From: Lactuca virosa
Taxonomy: Eukaryota; Streptophyta; Magnoliopsida; Asterales; Asteraceae
Assembly: GCA_928212115.1 (NCBI GenBank)
Contig: CAKMRJ010005523.1
Location: 242,897,019-242,961,018, forward strand
Direction: 5' to 3'
Length of the DNA stretch: 64,000 nucleotides
The position numbers and the translations under genes were made by a program. The notes beneath the pieces were generated by a model that worked only from the letters and a program-made list of their open reading frames with translations, ran no database searches and had not been told where the DNA came from. Of the stretch, positions 44,215 through 56,027 are shown piece by piece; position 1 is the first letter of the stretch; every line of letters begins with the position of its first letter.

Positions 44215-47200
44215 TGTGACAGCCGTCAATTTATGGTCTAGTCAAAGTCAAATAAAGTCAACAAGTCAAACCCGTCAACTCTACTAACTCTTGTATACTA
44301 GGGTTCACTTTATGAAATTACTGTACAACTCACTATTTTAATAAGAAATCATCACTTGAAAAGTTTGTATTTTTAGATTTCTTGAACCCTAATCGGGGTA
44401 AGTGAGGTAGCAAAGCGATAAAACACTATTACACACCCTTCGGGGGTGTGTAAGACTCTTAAACATGGCTAAACGGGGTTTGCGGACCTTGCGTTTCAAA
44501 GCCAAACACTCAAAAAGGCGACAAAAAGGAATCTCTCCCAAATCTCTCCAAGTATGTCAAATCTCTCCCAAATCTCTCCAAGTATGCCAAATCTCTCCAA
44601 GTATGTCAAATCTCTCCAAGTATGCCAAATCTCTCCAAGTATGTCAAATCTCTCCCAAATCTCTCCAAGTATGTCAAATCTCTCCAAGTATCTCAAATCT
44701 CTCCCAAATCTCTCCAAGTATGCCAAATCTCTCCAAGTATGCCAAATCTCTCCAAGTATCTCTCCCAAATCTCTCCAAGTATGCCAAATCTCTCCAAGTA
44801 TGTGAAATCTCTCCAAGTATGTCAAATCTTTCCCAAATCTCTCTCAAAACCTCTTTTGATTTTTTTGTAATCATTTGGGGCATCCCGACACTTGACTTGG
44901 TGAAAACCATTCGAAACGGGATGATACCTTGGAAAATAGCCTTTTAGGGCCGAAGCCTCTCTATTGGGACCAAACCCTCCTTGAGCCGAAGCTCCAAGGA
45001 CCAAATCCGAAGGCCTCTTAAGGAACCGCAGCCATAGGACCGGAACGGCTGAGGACCGGAACTGCTGAGGACCGAGGCGGATGAAGACCGAAGCTTGAAC
45101 CGAACCCGAAACTGGAGCACCGCATCTGACCTTCAGCTGCGGTCCCTTCTGATGAGTCTGCCTGCGGTACCTGCTCGGACCGAAGTCCCTCCCCCTCGGT
45201 TCCAATGCACCAACCAAACCATCCCTGCGGTTCTAAGGCTGCTAAGACCGGAACCTCGCCCCTGACTGCGGATTTTCCCATTTTCCACCCCGTTTTCGAC
45301 CACGACTCCGTTTTAAGCCCGTTTTTAATTATTTTAACGAGGGATTTTCACCCAAACTTATATTTTGACATATAAGACCCCATATATTCATAAATTAAGC
45401 ATATTTTTAGGGAAATCTTTATTTAAGAATAAAAATCTATTAAGTTAGATCTTGTGGTGGAGTGTTGACTTTGCCTTAGTGTATGACACAAGCAACCATC
45501 CCATGCCCACTCCATGACCAACCATTGTCCTTCCACCATACCTAGTTACTTCCATCGTCCTTCCCATCATTTTCTTCCAGCCATACACTTGAACAAAAGG
45601 TAGAATCATTATCTCTCCTCTCTCATTTCTCTCATTTTCACCAAAGAACAAACACCTTTCTCTCTCACTTCTCTCTCTCTCAAATTCGAGATTCAAGGGC
45701 TGATCATCAAGTTTTCTTTCACTTTTGGTAAGTGATATTATCCTCCTTATGATTATTTCACTTCCTTCTACCCAAATCATAGATTACTTACACAAATTCC
45801 ATCACATTTGTGTTAGATCTTCGAACCTTCAAGGCATCTTCTAAGTGTTCTTGAGTTGAACACTTCCTTTTCTTCAACACCCATCCACTAAGAACACACA
45901 AGGTGAGTTCATACCCCTATCTTTTCATGTTTTTCTTAAGTTTTAAGGGGGGGGGGGGGAATACAAGTTAAAACACCAAGAACACAACTAAACTAATTTA
46001 ACAACCTTCATCTAAAAAATGTTTAACTCCATTCACGGACTGTTTTGGTTAACTTAAAGATTTTAGTTCTCAAAACTGTATTAGGTGCAAATAGTTCATG
46101 TTCATACCTTTAAAATGACTACTTGCACATCTCCATACGATTTTCTACAATTTATGGTGATTTTTACAAAACTGCCTATCATTTCAAGAACAAATCCGGA
46201 CCAGTCTGTGATTAAGGACTTTTTTACACAAGTTGGAGGTCACTAAAAATCATAATAAAATGTATGAACAAACTAGACTCATTTTCCAAACTCTCGGAAT
46301 TTACAGATTCTGATTTGGACCTTGGATAATTTTTCTATAAATTTTCTAAGAACAGTAATAGAAATGTTAATACTAGAAAAATGCTATCAATTTCATTTGC
46401 ACCTTGTAACTTGTTGAGCAAGGTGTGTATCATTATGTGAATATATGTTTTTGCATTATATGTCATTTCGCCTTGGTGTATTGACATACATCAGAAAAAA
46501 AATGGATTTTTACCTTCACGAGTATGGTAATTAATTTATTGTTATAAACAAAGTTTACATCCATTGTATACAAACATTTGATAAACTATGGAAGTATAGT
46601 TTATGTTGCTTTTACATTATGAACGATTATAATAAACTATAATAGGTATAGTTTATGCTTCATTACATTTCAAACTCTTTACCTAAGGTTTTCAGTTCAC
46701 GTAAATCTGTTAATGAATAAATTTGTGAGCCATTCGCTTCGCGTTACATCCAAGTAACGAAATCAAAAGTCCTGTAAATTGTAACCAGAGTCTCTTGTAG
46801 GGAGAACGTGATAGTTGTGTATAGATCTATATTGGGTCTGACAAACCCACACCTGAGCTGCATGCAACAGCTAGACCGGCAGGTCTGGGGTGACAAGTGT
46901 CATTTAACTTGCGACGCCTGAAGAACGTCGTATTATGAGGCCGTCTGAGTCATAGTATGGTTATAATAACTCACATGTGGTATTAACAAAACATAAGATT
47001 TACGGGTTTTACTTCAAAATTTAACGAGTTTATGTCGATTTAAACTTGCATAAATTTCTTTAAGTATGGTAAAATACTTGTACACTTCGGTCTTTACTTT
47101 TAAGACTACAATGCATTACATAAGAAAATATGGGATCTTTCTTGAACAAACATCATGTTTACAAGAAAAGGATTTTAGCATCACCTTCAAAAGCTTATGA

Positions 47201-47495
47201 ACTCACCAAATTAATTGTTGACACTCTTTCAAAACTACTTGTATTCTCAGGAAATCAGTAAACCGGTAATCGCCCGCTTTTGAGGATGGAACGCTAAGGC
47301 GTCAAACATTGTATTTTTGTCAACATAATGTAATTGATTCAGAAACATGTAAACACGTACTATGATGTAACTTTTTCAATTATATTTATGTTGGTTGTGT
47401 TTACTTTGATCACTATTAAAATTGTTGTTATGATACTATACATGAAGTCCTCCACCCCCGGACGTTTCCGCCATCCTTGGTTTGGGGGTGTGACA
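44215..47495 (+). repeat. Tekay-A 3' LTR, full length
   Basis: 3281 bp from TGTGACAGCC to GTGTGACA. The first 1.83 kb matches the 5' LTR; the remaining 1.45 kb has no counterpart there. Contains its own minisatellite version and a 13-G run at 45947-45959 (11 G at 37995-38005 in the 5' LTR). Confidence 0.92.
44530..44850. repeat. LTR minisatellite, copy in 3' LTR
   Basis: Same ~19-bp unit as at 36585-36910, but the order of short and extended units differs, showing unit turnover after insertion or during reverse transcription. Confidence 0.9.
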
Positions 47496-47500
47496 ACACA

Positions 47501-47924
47501 AAGCCTATATCTTGATGTTTATAAGCAATCAAGGATTTAACTATCTTGAATCTTTCTTGATGAGCTTGCTCTTGGAACATTTCCTTGAGTTTCTTGCTAA
47601 TATCGAACTCCCCAAGACTCTCGAAACTCTTTTTGAGTCAGGAGTCATGGTCACCAACATTATGCAAGTAACTTTTGTTGATTCATCGTAATGCTTGTTA
47701 TAAGCCTCCACTTCGTCTTTGGAGGATTCATCATCCAATAGAGGGAGATGTTGCTAGAGGACATACTCTTTTCCCTCGTACCTCAAATCAATTCGTAAAT
47801 TACAAATCCAGTCCAAATAGTTTTGACAGGTGAGTTTCTCCCTAGAAAGGATTGAGATGAGAGAGAAAATTGAGTTTGATGGGGGTGGAGGAGGAGGAGG
47901 AGGATTGTTGTTCTCGTTCAACAT
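47501..47924 (-). pseudogene. copia-B gag N-terminus
   Basis: ATG at 47924 (minus) opens MLNENNNPPPPPPP, followed by a typical copia Gag start with LTCQNYLDWICNLRIDLRYE. An in-frame TAG lies at 47756-47754, then DDESSKDEVEAYNKHYDEST continues the frame. The segment ends at the Tekay-A insertion and resumes at 36264. The Pro run comes from a GGA/GGT-type repeat on the + strand. Confidence 0.82.
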
Positions 47925-48766
47925 CTACAAGATGAAAGCGATTTAGTTGGTTTGAATATATCTTTAAAATAGTTATTAACTCTAAATTAATTATTAACAA
48001 GGCTTGGATCCATATTTGGCTTTGCGATGTGTAAAGGGATGTCATAAATACACAACAAAGTTGTTTAAGTAGGCAACACAAGTTTCTAATTTCAAACTTT
48101 TGAAACTCCTAGATCATTTGAGATTCATTGACATTCAATGAGATGTTAATCTCGATTGTGCTAATCTCAATTCAATGACATGGATGCCGTTGATCATTGA
48201 ATAGATGGTGAATCGACCATGCAAAACCACGTGACACTTGATACGAAGTTATTTGTTGATGTTCCGGTTAACCACACACGCTCCATCAACAAAATAACCT
48301 CACGAATGACACATCATATTAACTATTTCACAATGATTTTTTGGGTAACCACACATGCTCCATCATCAAAATATAAACAATATGTGTGTTTTCATGAGTA
48401 ACACACGACTCACATTTTATTATATAAAACGAGAAATTTTGTTTTATTACTTGATTAATACTTTTAATCTTGAAACAAAATCTAATCAAACCCTTTCGGT
48501 AACGAAACTCTCAAAATGTAAAAAGGAGGTAAGGGTAGTAAGCACAAAACATTTTAAAAACCAACCTTATTAAGAATCATAAAGACCTTCTTAAACCTTT
48601 CTTAGAAATATTTAAAATTAATTTAAATTCATATTAAAAATATTTAAATTTAATTTAAAATTCGAATTATCATATTTAAAACTCGCCAGTCGCGCCACGA
48701 CTGCAATTAATAGGTTTAATTATTTTCTATTTTTATAAAGTTTGTGTAATTTACTAAAACCTATTA
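47925..48766 (-). other. copia-B 5' leader
   Basis: Non-coding, about 840 bp. Carries two copies of the GGTTAACC-ACACRCGCTCC motif (48267-48285 and a variant at 48343-48362) and a block (48110-48200) with counterparts in the copia-C leader at 33395-33480. Confidence 0.7.
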
Positions 48767-48779
48767 GGCTCTGATACCA
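48767..48779 (-). promoter_or_regulatory. copia-B primer-binding site
   Basis: TGGTATCAGAGCC on the minus strand next to the 5' LTR; initiator tRNA-Met type. Confidence 0.85.
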
Positions 48780-48780
48780 T

Positions 48781-49541
48781 TATTGAGTTTTTTTTATCAT
48801 CAATACACCTAAAGAAGGTAGCGGTATAATCTAGAGATTTACCTAAGTGTACATGCACCATAGATCTAGGTTTTACTAGTTATCACAACGTACTTTAAAA
48901 ATGAAAAAAATAAAGACATACTAACCTCTTGGTTTCTTGCTTGAGATATTGTGAATGCCAGTTGATGCAAATGATGAAGGACCCAAAGTAGTTACCCTCT
49001 AATATAGTCGACCCACAAACTCTAAAAGCAAAAATGAAGAACCCTATAATAGGTGGTTTAGTCTAAATTCTCTAACCCTAGTATAATAGAGGTTAGAAAT
49101 TTTGTATGAGGGGAGAAAGAGATAGAGTATGGATAAAATTTTCAAGGGAAAAACTTGCTATAGGGTTTGACCCATAACAATATATTTATAGGCAACAAAT
49201 GAAACCCTAAAATATACAAACTTTTAGGGTTTATCCTTACTTTATTTGAAACCTACCATATCCTTATCAAGGGCATGTAGAAACCATCCACCTCTGTGAG
49301 CTTATAGAATATTCAAATTATCTCTAGGATTTAATAAATATTCAAGTGTTTTAATTAATTAAAACAATTTAATTAATTTACCAAAATAATTCTAATTAAT
49401 TTATTAATTCCTTAATAAATTAGCAACTTATTTTCTCCATTTCCTTAATGTTATTTGTGTCGTGAGGCCAACCCAAAAGAACCATACTATTATTATAAAT
49501 AGTATCAAAACAATTAATGACATTTGACACAATTTCTAACT
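48781..49541 (-). repeat. copia-B 5' LTR
   Basis: About 760 bp, homologous to 12391-12851 plus 15496-15570. Both termini are mutated (TATTGAG in place of TGTTGGG), in line with great age. Confidence 0.85.
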
Positions 49542-49546
49542 GATAG

Positions 49547-52510
49547 TATGTTAAAATCCTAAACACATCTTATAATGAAAGGGAAACCCTAATTATTTAT
49601 GGAATTTAGGAATGAATGTCACACTGTCCGGATTATACAAAAAAAAAATATCAATTCTAATGTCCATAATGTTAGATTTAGACTTCTTTTTGTCCCGTTT
49701 TAACAAATATTTAAAAAACTGTTCGAACCAACCGATTGAACTGATCGGACCGGAAACTGATGACGAGAGCGGTTCAACAATGGCTGGTTTTATGTCAATT
49801 TCTAGACTAATCGAACCGAACAAATTCTTTAAAAAATGGTTGAACGATGTGATAGAACCGGTAAAAAACCGTTTGAACCGGTTTATCGGACTTAAATAGT
49901 TAGATTCACTTACCATTAAAAAAGACAGTCAATTTCCAAAGAAAATTGAATAGCTCAGTCGATCGATCAATTCATCCGAAATGTATACAACTCCAAAGTT
50001 GAACCGGAAATCGATTATCAATTCGGTTCAATTAAAAAACCCATTTTTAAAACATTAGTGTAAATTGTTTTCTAACAATTTTGAATTGGAACTCAGAGTA
50101 GTTGGTTTTTCTTGAAAACAATTAAAAGTTGGTTATATTGTGATAAATCAACATTTTTTATCATCGTTTTTTTGTGATTATCCCTTACAAAAATACCAAA
50201 CATGTCAAATGACATTTATACCCCTATCACTTAAAGAAGTCGTCAACCTTTCCACATGGTACCTATCATGTCTTATGTGTTTTCACATATGGTAAACCAA
50301 TATTAGAGTAAATAAGCAATGATTAAAGTGGTGAGAACATATCTTATGAACCAAAAGGAGATATGCTCAAAGGGTTTTTAAACATGATAATGATAGTGTA
50401 AAAGAAACCATAAAGGGCAAAAAGGTTAATGTTGATTGATACTTGTTTTGTTTATGGGAGTCTCAACATTAAGTGTGTCTTACATCACACATTTTTTCTA
50501 CACAATCTTGTCAAACTATTGCCCCCATAATTCATACTTCCCTTTTAGCAATATCTTGATAATGTTGATGACATTGACTACCATTAGTTTTGATAAAGGA
50601 CAAAAAAGTCATTCTTCTTGAAGTCATTATAAATGAATATATAGATCCTAGAAGTTGAGTATGTAATGTTCATCACAAGCGTTTTTAAACTGCATTACTA
50701 TATATTGATCGATTTGGTAAAATCTCTATGATTTATGAACACATTTGTCATCGTGCTCTTAGTTGTATGATCAAAAAAGTTACAATGATTGCATGGGCGT
50801 CTATTTTTGTTTGTTCTAATGCTCTTTTAATGAGTATAAGGGCTTGTATATTTAAAACTCGTTAGTATATATTGATCGCATACACCTTTTACAACGGAGA
50901 GTTTTGTTTGACTCAGACGTAAATAATAATATATTTAGATCCCATAAATATATATAGTGAACTAGAGACCTGACATCAAGATAAGAAATATAAGTATGTA
51001 TAACTAAAATGGAAAAATATTGGTGTTACAGATGGGATGAAAATGAAGACATAATCCATTGTGGAAAAAGTGATTTCCTAATCTATATTTAATATTATCC
51101 TGATTAATAAACTTGGTTTTAGTTGTCAAGTGACATGTCAATTAATATTTAATTTATCATAATGGAAGTTGAGTGGTGGTGTTTGGTTTATATATATATA
51201 AATAATTAATGGGTTAGTGGGGTTATTTAATCGACTGGTTTTATGGTACAAAGTGGGAAAGTGGTATCTTGTAAGTTCTCATTTTGTTAACGTAACAATT
51301 ATTTTGTTCAATATCTTTTTCTTTTTCTTGTAGAGTTTGGTTCAATTTTGTTCGATGACCATTTGGGTTTGGGCTATTAGAGTCGTAAAGATCATGGAAA
51401 ATTGATAACATCTTGACATTATTGCAAACCTGATTAAGGATGCGCATAGATGGATACCTTTTTATTTGACCGAACCGACGATTCTTGAAATGTTGAAACC
51501 GGAAATAATACTGGTGAGAGTGATTCGTCAAATATTGGAACCAGTTCAGAAACCAGGTACCCCGGTTCATGATTTATTTTTTTATCATTTAACACTCAAA
51601 TAAATTGTATATATTTCAAACTAACACAAAGTATGTCACTAATGTCGAAGCATAAATTGCTAGCTACTCAAAATGGTGTCGAGGAGTAAAAGACTGCATT
51701 GAATGATTGAAAAAGTTGATTATAACCTACTGGTGTGGAGAAGTAAGGATCATGATTGACAAAACAACATGTAAATTATAGATCAAATAGAAAATAACTA
51801 CTAGATATGCTCAATTGCAACATTTATATACAATATTGTAGCTTAAACTTTGATGTTTATTAAATATTATATCTAAAAGACTAGCGAAAAAGAAAGGTGC
51901 ATGTGGCTGAGGTCATGTGGTGATTCACTTACATACGAAATAAGCTTGTTCCAGGGATTATATTAAAAGAAATTCTTAGAGTTTTCTTTGACGAGATTAC
52001 CCGATGTGTAGCGATTCTGAAAAAAATGAGAACCGGATTTGAAACTGGTTCCAAACTTTAGAAACCGGAACCAAAACTAATTACAGTGGTTTCTGTTCCG
52101 GAACCGACAATTCCAAAACGGTTATGGTTCTAAAGACAGGTACCCGGTCCTAATGTTCACCCCTATTTTGGCAAATGGAGTTTACCGATGGTGTCAATGA
52201 GATAGAGAAGGTATGAAATGAGCACAAATAAGATCTAAACCAATTACATAATGACAACGTTGGATTGCATAATATAAATCTAAAAGGTTCGATTTAGTTG
52301 AAGCTAGCAGTATGGTTTGACTCTTCAAACCACGGATTGCATTTTTTTTACTTCAATTTATAATTTATGAAATTGGTGGGCCAAACAATGAAGAGCCAAT
52401 TCGATCCCTAAATTGCTTCGCTTTTGATTAGTCTCGATTACATCGTGAACACCTCTAGTGATCATGGTTCAATTATAGTTTTAATTTTAAGCATATTTCC
52501 ACGCTATTAG
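49547..52510. other. gene-free repetitive DNA
   Basis: No credible gene. Segments at 49735-49890, 51470-51570 and 52020-52150 are rich in GAACCGG/AACCGGT words. The sequence GGTACCCGGTCCTAATG then TTCACCCCTA near 52138-52165 resembles the terminus of hAT-type repeats, but no matching opposite end was found. Confidence 0.5.
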
Positions 52511-53171
52511 TGTTAGATGAATACAATTTCTTGTAAGAAATTTTGGGGTATAAAAAAGCTTGGAAATTCTGAGAATTGTGGTTTCACTTTCAGATTAAAG
52601 TAATTGGGTGGTACTCCCAATCTTTAATCGGATAAGACTCAGAATTGAGAGCAAGAGCAGAAAATATGGCTGTTATGAATTTCGTGATTGTTGTTGTACC
52701 AGGAAAAATGATGACCAAAATGATTAAGTAGTTCATTTGTCTGAAAACTGTCAATGCAGTTTTCTTTGTCTAAAACTACTCCAACTGTCAAAACCAATAA
52801 CAGTCACTAAAAACGGATTCTTAATAAAGGTCAAAATGAAGTAAAAAACCGGGTTCATTTACAGAAAATTCAGATTTCTAAGACATTTTTTATATAACTC
52901 AGAAAATTCGACCCAGCCAGGGGCTCTGCCCCTTGGACCCCGCCAGGGGCTGCCGCCCCTTGGACCCCGCTCCCCGGGACGCTGCCCCCGGACCCCCGTT
53001 CGTTTAAGGGCTTCGCCCCTAAATGACAGTCTACTTTGAATCTTGAATAAACTTAAACAAGTGTGCACTCCGCACCTTCCTTACTTGTTTAATATTCATC
53101 AAGATTGAATTTTGGTCAACAAGTCAATCCATTACACTTAAATACACATTGATGATACAAAATCACCAACA
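52511..53171 (-). repeat. copia-type LTR (solo or truncated), minus strand
   Basis: On the minus strand it starts TGTTGGTGATTTTG at 53171 and ends CATCTAACA at 52511. It has a TATA box at about 52888-52898 (TTATATAAAAA) and a GC-rich block in U3. No PBS or matching second LTR is seen, and the flanks (ATTAG, TTTCT) are not a target duplication. Borders are approximate. Confidence 0.5.
52912..53020. repeat. GC-rich tandem block CCAGGGGCTGCCGCCCCTTGG type
   Basis: Three to four degenerate copies of a ~27-bp unit made of CAGGGGCTSYGCCCCTTGGA and CCCCG words, in an otherwise AT-rich region. Each unit can fold (GGGGC...GCCCC). Confidence 0.8.
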
Positions 53172-53897
53172 TTTCTTAGGCACTAATAATATTTGGGTCC
53201 TTGTTCCTTGGCCTTAGGAGGCAAATATTAGTAATTGTATATGGTTGTTCAAGAATAAATACAAAGTCGATGGGACTTTATCTTGATACAATGCCCGTCT
53301 TGTTGCTAATAGGCGCAATCAGAGATCGGGGATTGACTGCGATAAAAACTTCTAGTCCCGTGATTAAACCATCCACGATCCACACTGTGCTCAGCCAACA
53401 GTTGTCCATTCGATAGTTGGATGTCAAAAATGATTTATTGCACGATCATCTCCAAGAAATGATGTACATGCATTAACCTCCCGGGTTTTGAGATCCATCC
53501 AAACCTAATCATGTGTGTTTATTGTAGAGATCACTTTATGGTCTTAAGCAGGCTCTTAGGGTTTGGTTCCAGATATTTGTGATGTTTATTTCTCGCATGT
53601 GTTTTGTTCACTGTCGATGTGATTCATATTTTTTTATTCATCTACATGGATCTCACACTGCTTACCTCCTCCTATATGTAGATGATATTGTCTTGACAAG
53701 TTCTTCGCAAACTCTTATATCACAGATCATTGCTACTTTAATTACATAATTTTCTATGTATGACTTGCGTGATCTCCATTATTTTCTAGGAATTTCTGTC
53801 TCTCGTGACTCAAGCGGCCTTTTCCTGTCTCAACAAAAGTATTCCTCCTAGATCTTAGGCCGTGTTGGCATGTTGCATTGCAAACCGGTCACTATAC

Positions 53898-54664
53898 TGT
53901 TGGATATAGTGTCTAAGTCCATAACTATATTTGGTATGTACTTGACCCGACCCGGCATGGTCCATTTAGGTTACACTTCACCCGAACAATTTACGGATAA
54001 TCTTTTGAGAATAGTATAAGTTATGATTTATTAATATATTATAAGTTCTAATATATTAATATAAAATCATATTATTTAATTAGTGTTGATCTATAATTAA
54101 TTTAGAATTAATTTAGAGATCAAAAGTATGACTAATTAAATATGGGCTCTTGTATTTATATAGTGTGGGCTAATGCTTATTTGGAATGGGCTAGGCTTGC
54201 ATGGAAAGTCCATGGATACTCCATGGAGCTTTAACCCATGGATCTCATGGAAATGAAAAGACATGGGTATTAGGGTTTACATGGATGTAACCCTAATCCA
54301 ACCACACTATATAAAGGAGGCTTTGGTTCTTGAAATTACACTAGTTGATGTTTGTAAACTAAGAGGGCCGATTTCAAGAAGTTTGTGACTATTCTCTCAA
54401 GTTTCCAAGTTTGTGGTGATTTGTGACTTCCATTTGAGGCATCCACATTATTGGTGCTAGGCTCTCAAACTCCAAGCAATCAACTACTACTACAAGGTAA
54501 GTAATTCTACTAGTTTTATTTGATTCAAGTACCCCATGTCATGCTAGTTAGGATAAGAACCTTGGAAAAATAATTATTTGCATGTATCTTAGTCAAACAT
54601 AGATCCAAGGTTTCTAGGGTTGCATGTACACCATAGGAGTGTTAGAATGCTCAAAAACCCATCA
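53898..54664 (+). mobile_element. copia solo LTR (copia-A/C family)
   Basis: 767 bp, TGTTGGATATAG to AACCCATCA, flanked by the perfect duplication TATAC (53893-53897, 54665-54669). Homologous to the copia-A and copia-C LTRs. The target duplication with no interior shows LTR-LTR recombination. Confidence 0.95.
54308..54315 (+). promoter_or_regulatory. TATA box of copia solo LTR
   Basis: TATATAAA, with a splice-donor-like AAG|GTAAGT at 54497, 189 nt downstream. Confidence 0.6.
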
Positions 54665-55016
54665 TATACCACATGACCTCTCCACCAAACTCGACAGCTT
54701 CTGTCTAAAGGTTCACGGTCCCACCTCCTATCACAGTCTTCTTGGAGCTCTTAAGTATCTTACTTTTACTCGTCCGAATCTCACTTATGTTGTACAACAA
54801 TTATGTTTATTTATGCATGACCCTCGAGAGCCTCATTTGGCAGCTTTAAAGAGGGTTATGCACTATGTTCATGACACTACGAAGTATGGTCTTCAACTAT
54901 CGTCCAATTCAACTTCTGATCTTATTTGTTATTCTGACACGAACCAGGCCGAATTCCTTACTACCACACGATCTACATTAGGATATTGTATGTTCCTTAG
55001 CAATAATTTCTTGTAA

Positions 55017-56022
55017 TGTATTTTATAAAATTCATTCACTTATGTTCATCGTATAAACATAATTGAAATAATAAATATGCACATAGATAATAACATCACA
55101 TGATAAACAATTTTATTCAAGTAACAAAAAAATACACTTGGAACTAACCCTCAAAACAAGTTCGTTTCCTCTAACCGGAACCCATACATGTTCCAGAAAA
55201 TACCTATTTAGAAGTTATCCTAAACCTTAGGTATTCGTACCTTAAAATGTTCCATGACGTTTTGTTAATTTGTATACATTTTTCGTTCAAGCAACAAGGA
55301 CTTGTAATTCGTTAACTTATGGTATATAATCATTTATAGGCATTTTATAAATTATTCAAACATTCTTCGCGTGAGCTATTTGAAAATAATTTAGATATTC
55401 ACTTTTTGATATTTAATACAATCCAAAAGTTTTGAAAATGCAGAAAGTAGGTCCCAATGTCCAAAAACAATGTTTTGTTCAAACATTTGAAAAAATAACA
55501 ATCAATCTAAGAAAAAAAAGTTAAGTTTTGGCACTACATATAATATGTCTCTTGAAATATCCAAGCTCTTCTATATTCCATCTTCTCTATGAACTAATCT
55601 TGAACTAATATGAGTACATGTCATAATAAAAGTGTTGAACTAACATGAGTATATGTCATAATAAAAGTGTTAAACTTGGAAAGCCTAGTGAATATACTCT
55701 GGATTACCTCTCAAATAGTATTAGATGATGACGGTTATCCAAACTCAAAGTCAAACACTTAAAAGTATTTTTAAATAAGTTCAAGTTCAATATTTTTAAT
55801 AATCAAAGAGTCTAAAATTCAATGATTTAATAGACCAACATATCAAATTGAATACTTAGGTAATAAGCATTACAATGAAATAATTCAACAAGATTTCAAA
55901 ATAAAAAATGCATATGCTTTTATTTTTAATACCAAGTCAATCTCGACATCCAACTCACAATGATGATTACTATTATGGGTCATGTACGATAGTCAATCTA
56001 AACAATGTACTTTCCATGCTCG
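55017..56022. other. gene-free AT-rich DNA
   Basis: Nothing coding is recognised. Contains the 35-bp tandem duplication listed separately. Confidence 0.55.
55601..55670. repeat. 35-bp tandem duplication
   Basis: Two adjacent copies of a unit starting TGAACTAAYATGAGTAYATG, at 55601-55635 and 55636-55670, with two differences. Confidence 0.85.
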
Positions 56023-56027
56023 TTGTA

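Larger units (their letters stand above)
36270..47495 (+). mobile_element. Tekay-A: Ty3/gypsy chromovirus with truncated 5' LTR
   Basis: 11.2-kb element with perfect target duplication ACACA (36265-36269, 47496-47500). The order is 5' LTR (truncated), extra ORF, gag, PR, RT, RNase H, integrase, chromodomain-like tail, PPT, 3' LTR. RT before integrase is the gypsy order, and the C-terminal VRWN...EFTWERED motif marks a Tekay/Del-type chromovirus. No primer-binding site follows the 5' LTR. Three frameshifts and at least two stops break gag-pol. It splits the copia-B gag. Confidence 0.92.
12391..49541 (-). mobile_element. copia-B: old Ty1/copia element split by four LTR-element insertions
   Basis: The minus-strand copia parts appear in the correct order from right to left: 5' LTR 48781-49541, PBS 48767-48779, gag from 47924, gag/PR/IN/RT at 35864-36264 and 25791-28031, RT/RNase H at 17367-17946, the 3' end at 15571-16285, then the 3' LTR. 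Flanks GATAA (12386-12390) and GATAG (49542-49546) look like an aged target duplication. Removing the insertions leaves a contiguous element of about 6.5 kb. Stops and frameshifts throughout show it is long dead. Confidence 0.88.
53175..55016 (+). pseudogene. copia RT/RNase H pseudogene fragment, split by a solo LTR
   Basis: From about 53190 (IWVLVPW) the RT domain is recognisable in shifting frames: LFKNKYKVDGTL-like near 53240-53280 and the catalytic LLYVDDIVL at about 53668-53697. After the solo LTR, the frame 54670-55016 is open and reads GALKYLTFTRPNLTYVVQQL, then HDPREPHLAALKRVMHYV and CYSDTNQAEFL, the RT end and RNase H start. Upstream gag/integrase and the rest of RNase H are absent. 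It belongs to a different copia family from copia-A, B and C. Confidence 0.85.

Noticed and set aside
49612..49916. 95-codon plus and 107-codon minus overlapping frames
   Set aside because: Both lie in AACCGG-rich repeat sequence with no domain; overlapping opposite frames suggest composition, not genes.
52138..52165. hAT terminus-like sequence ending TTCACCCCTA
   Set aside because: No matching opposite terminus or 8-bp duplication was found, so no element was called.
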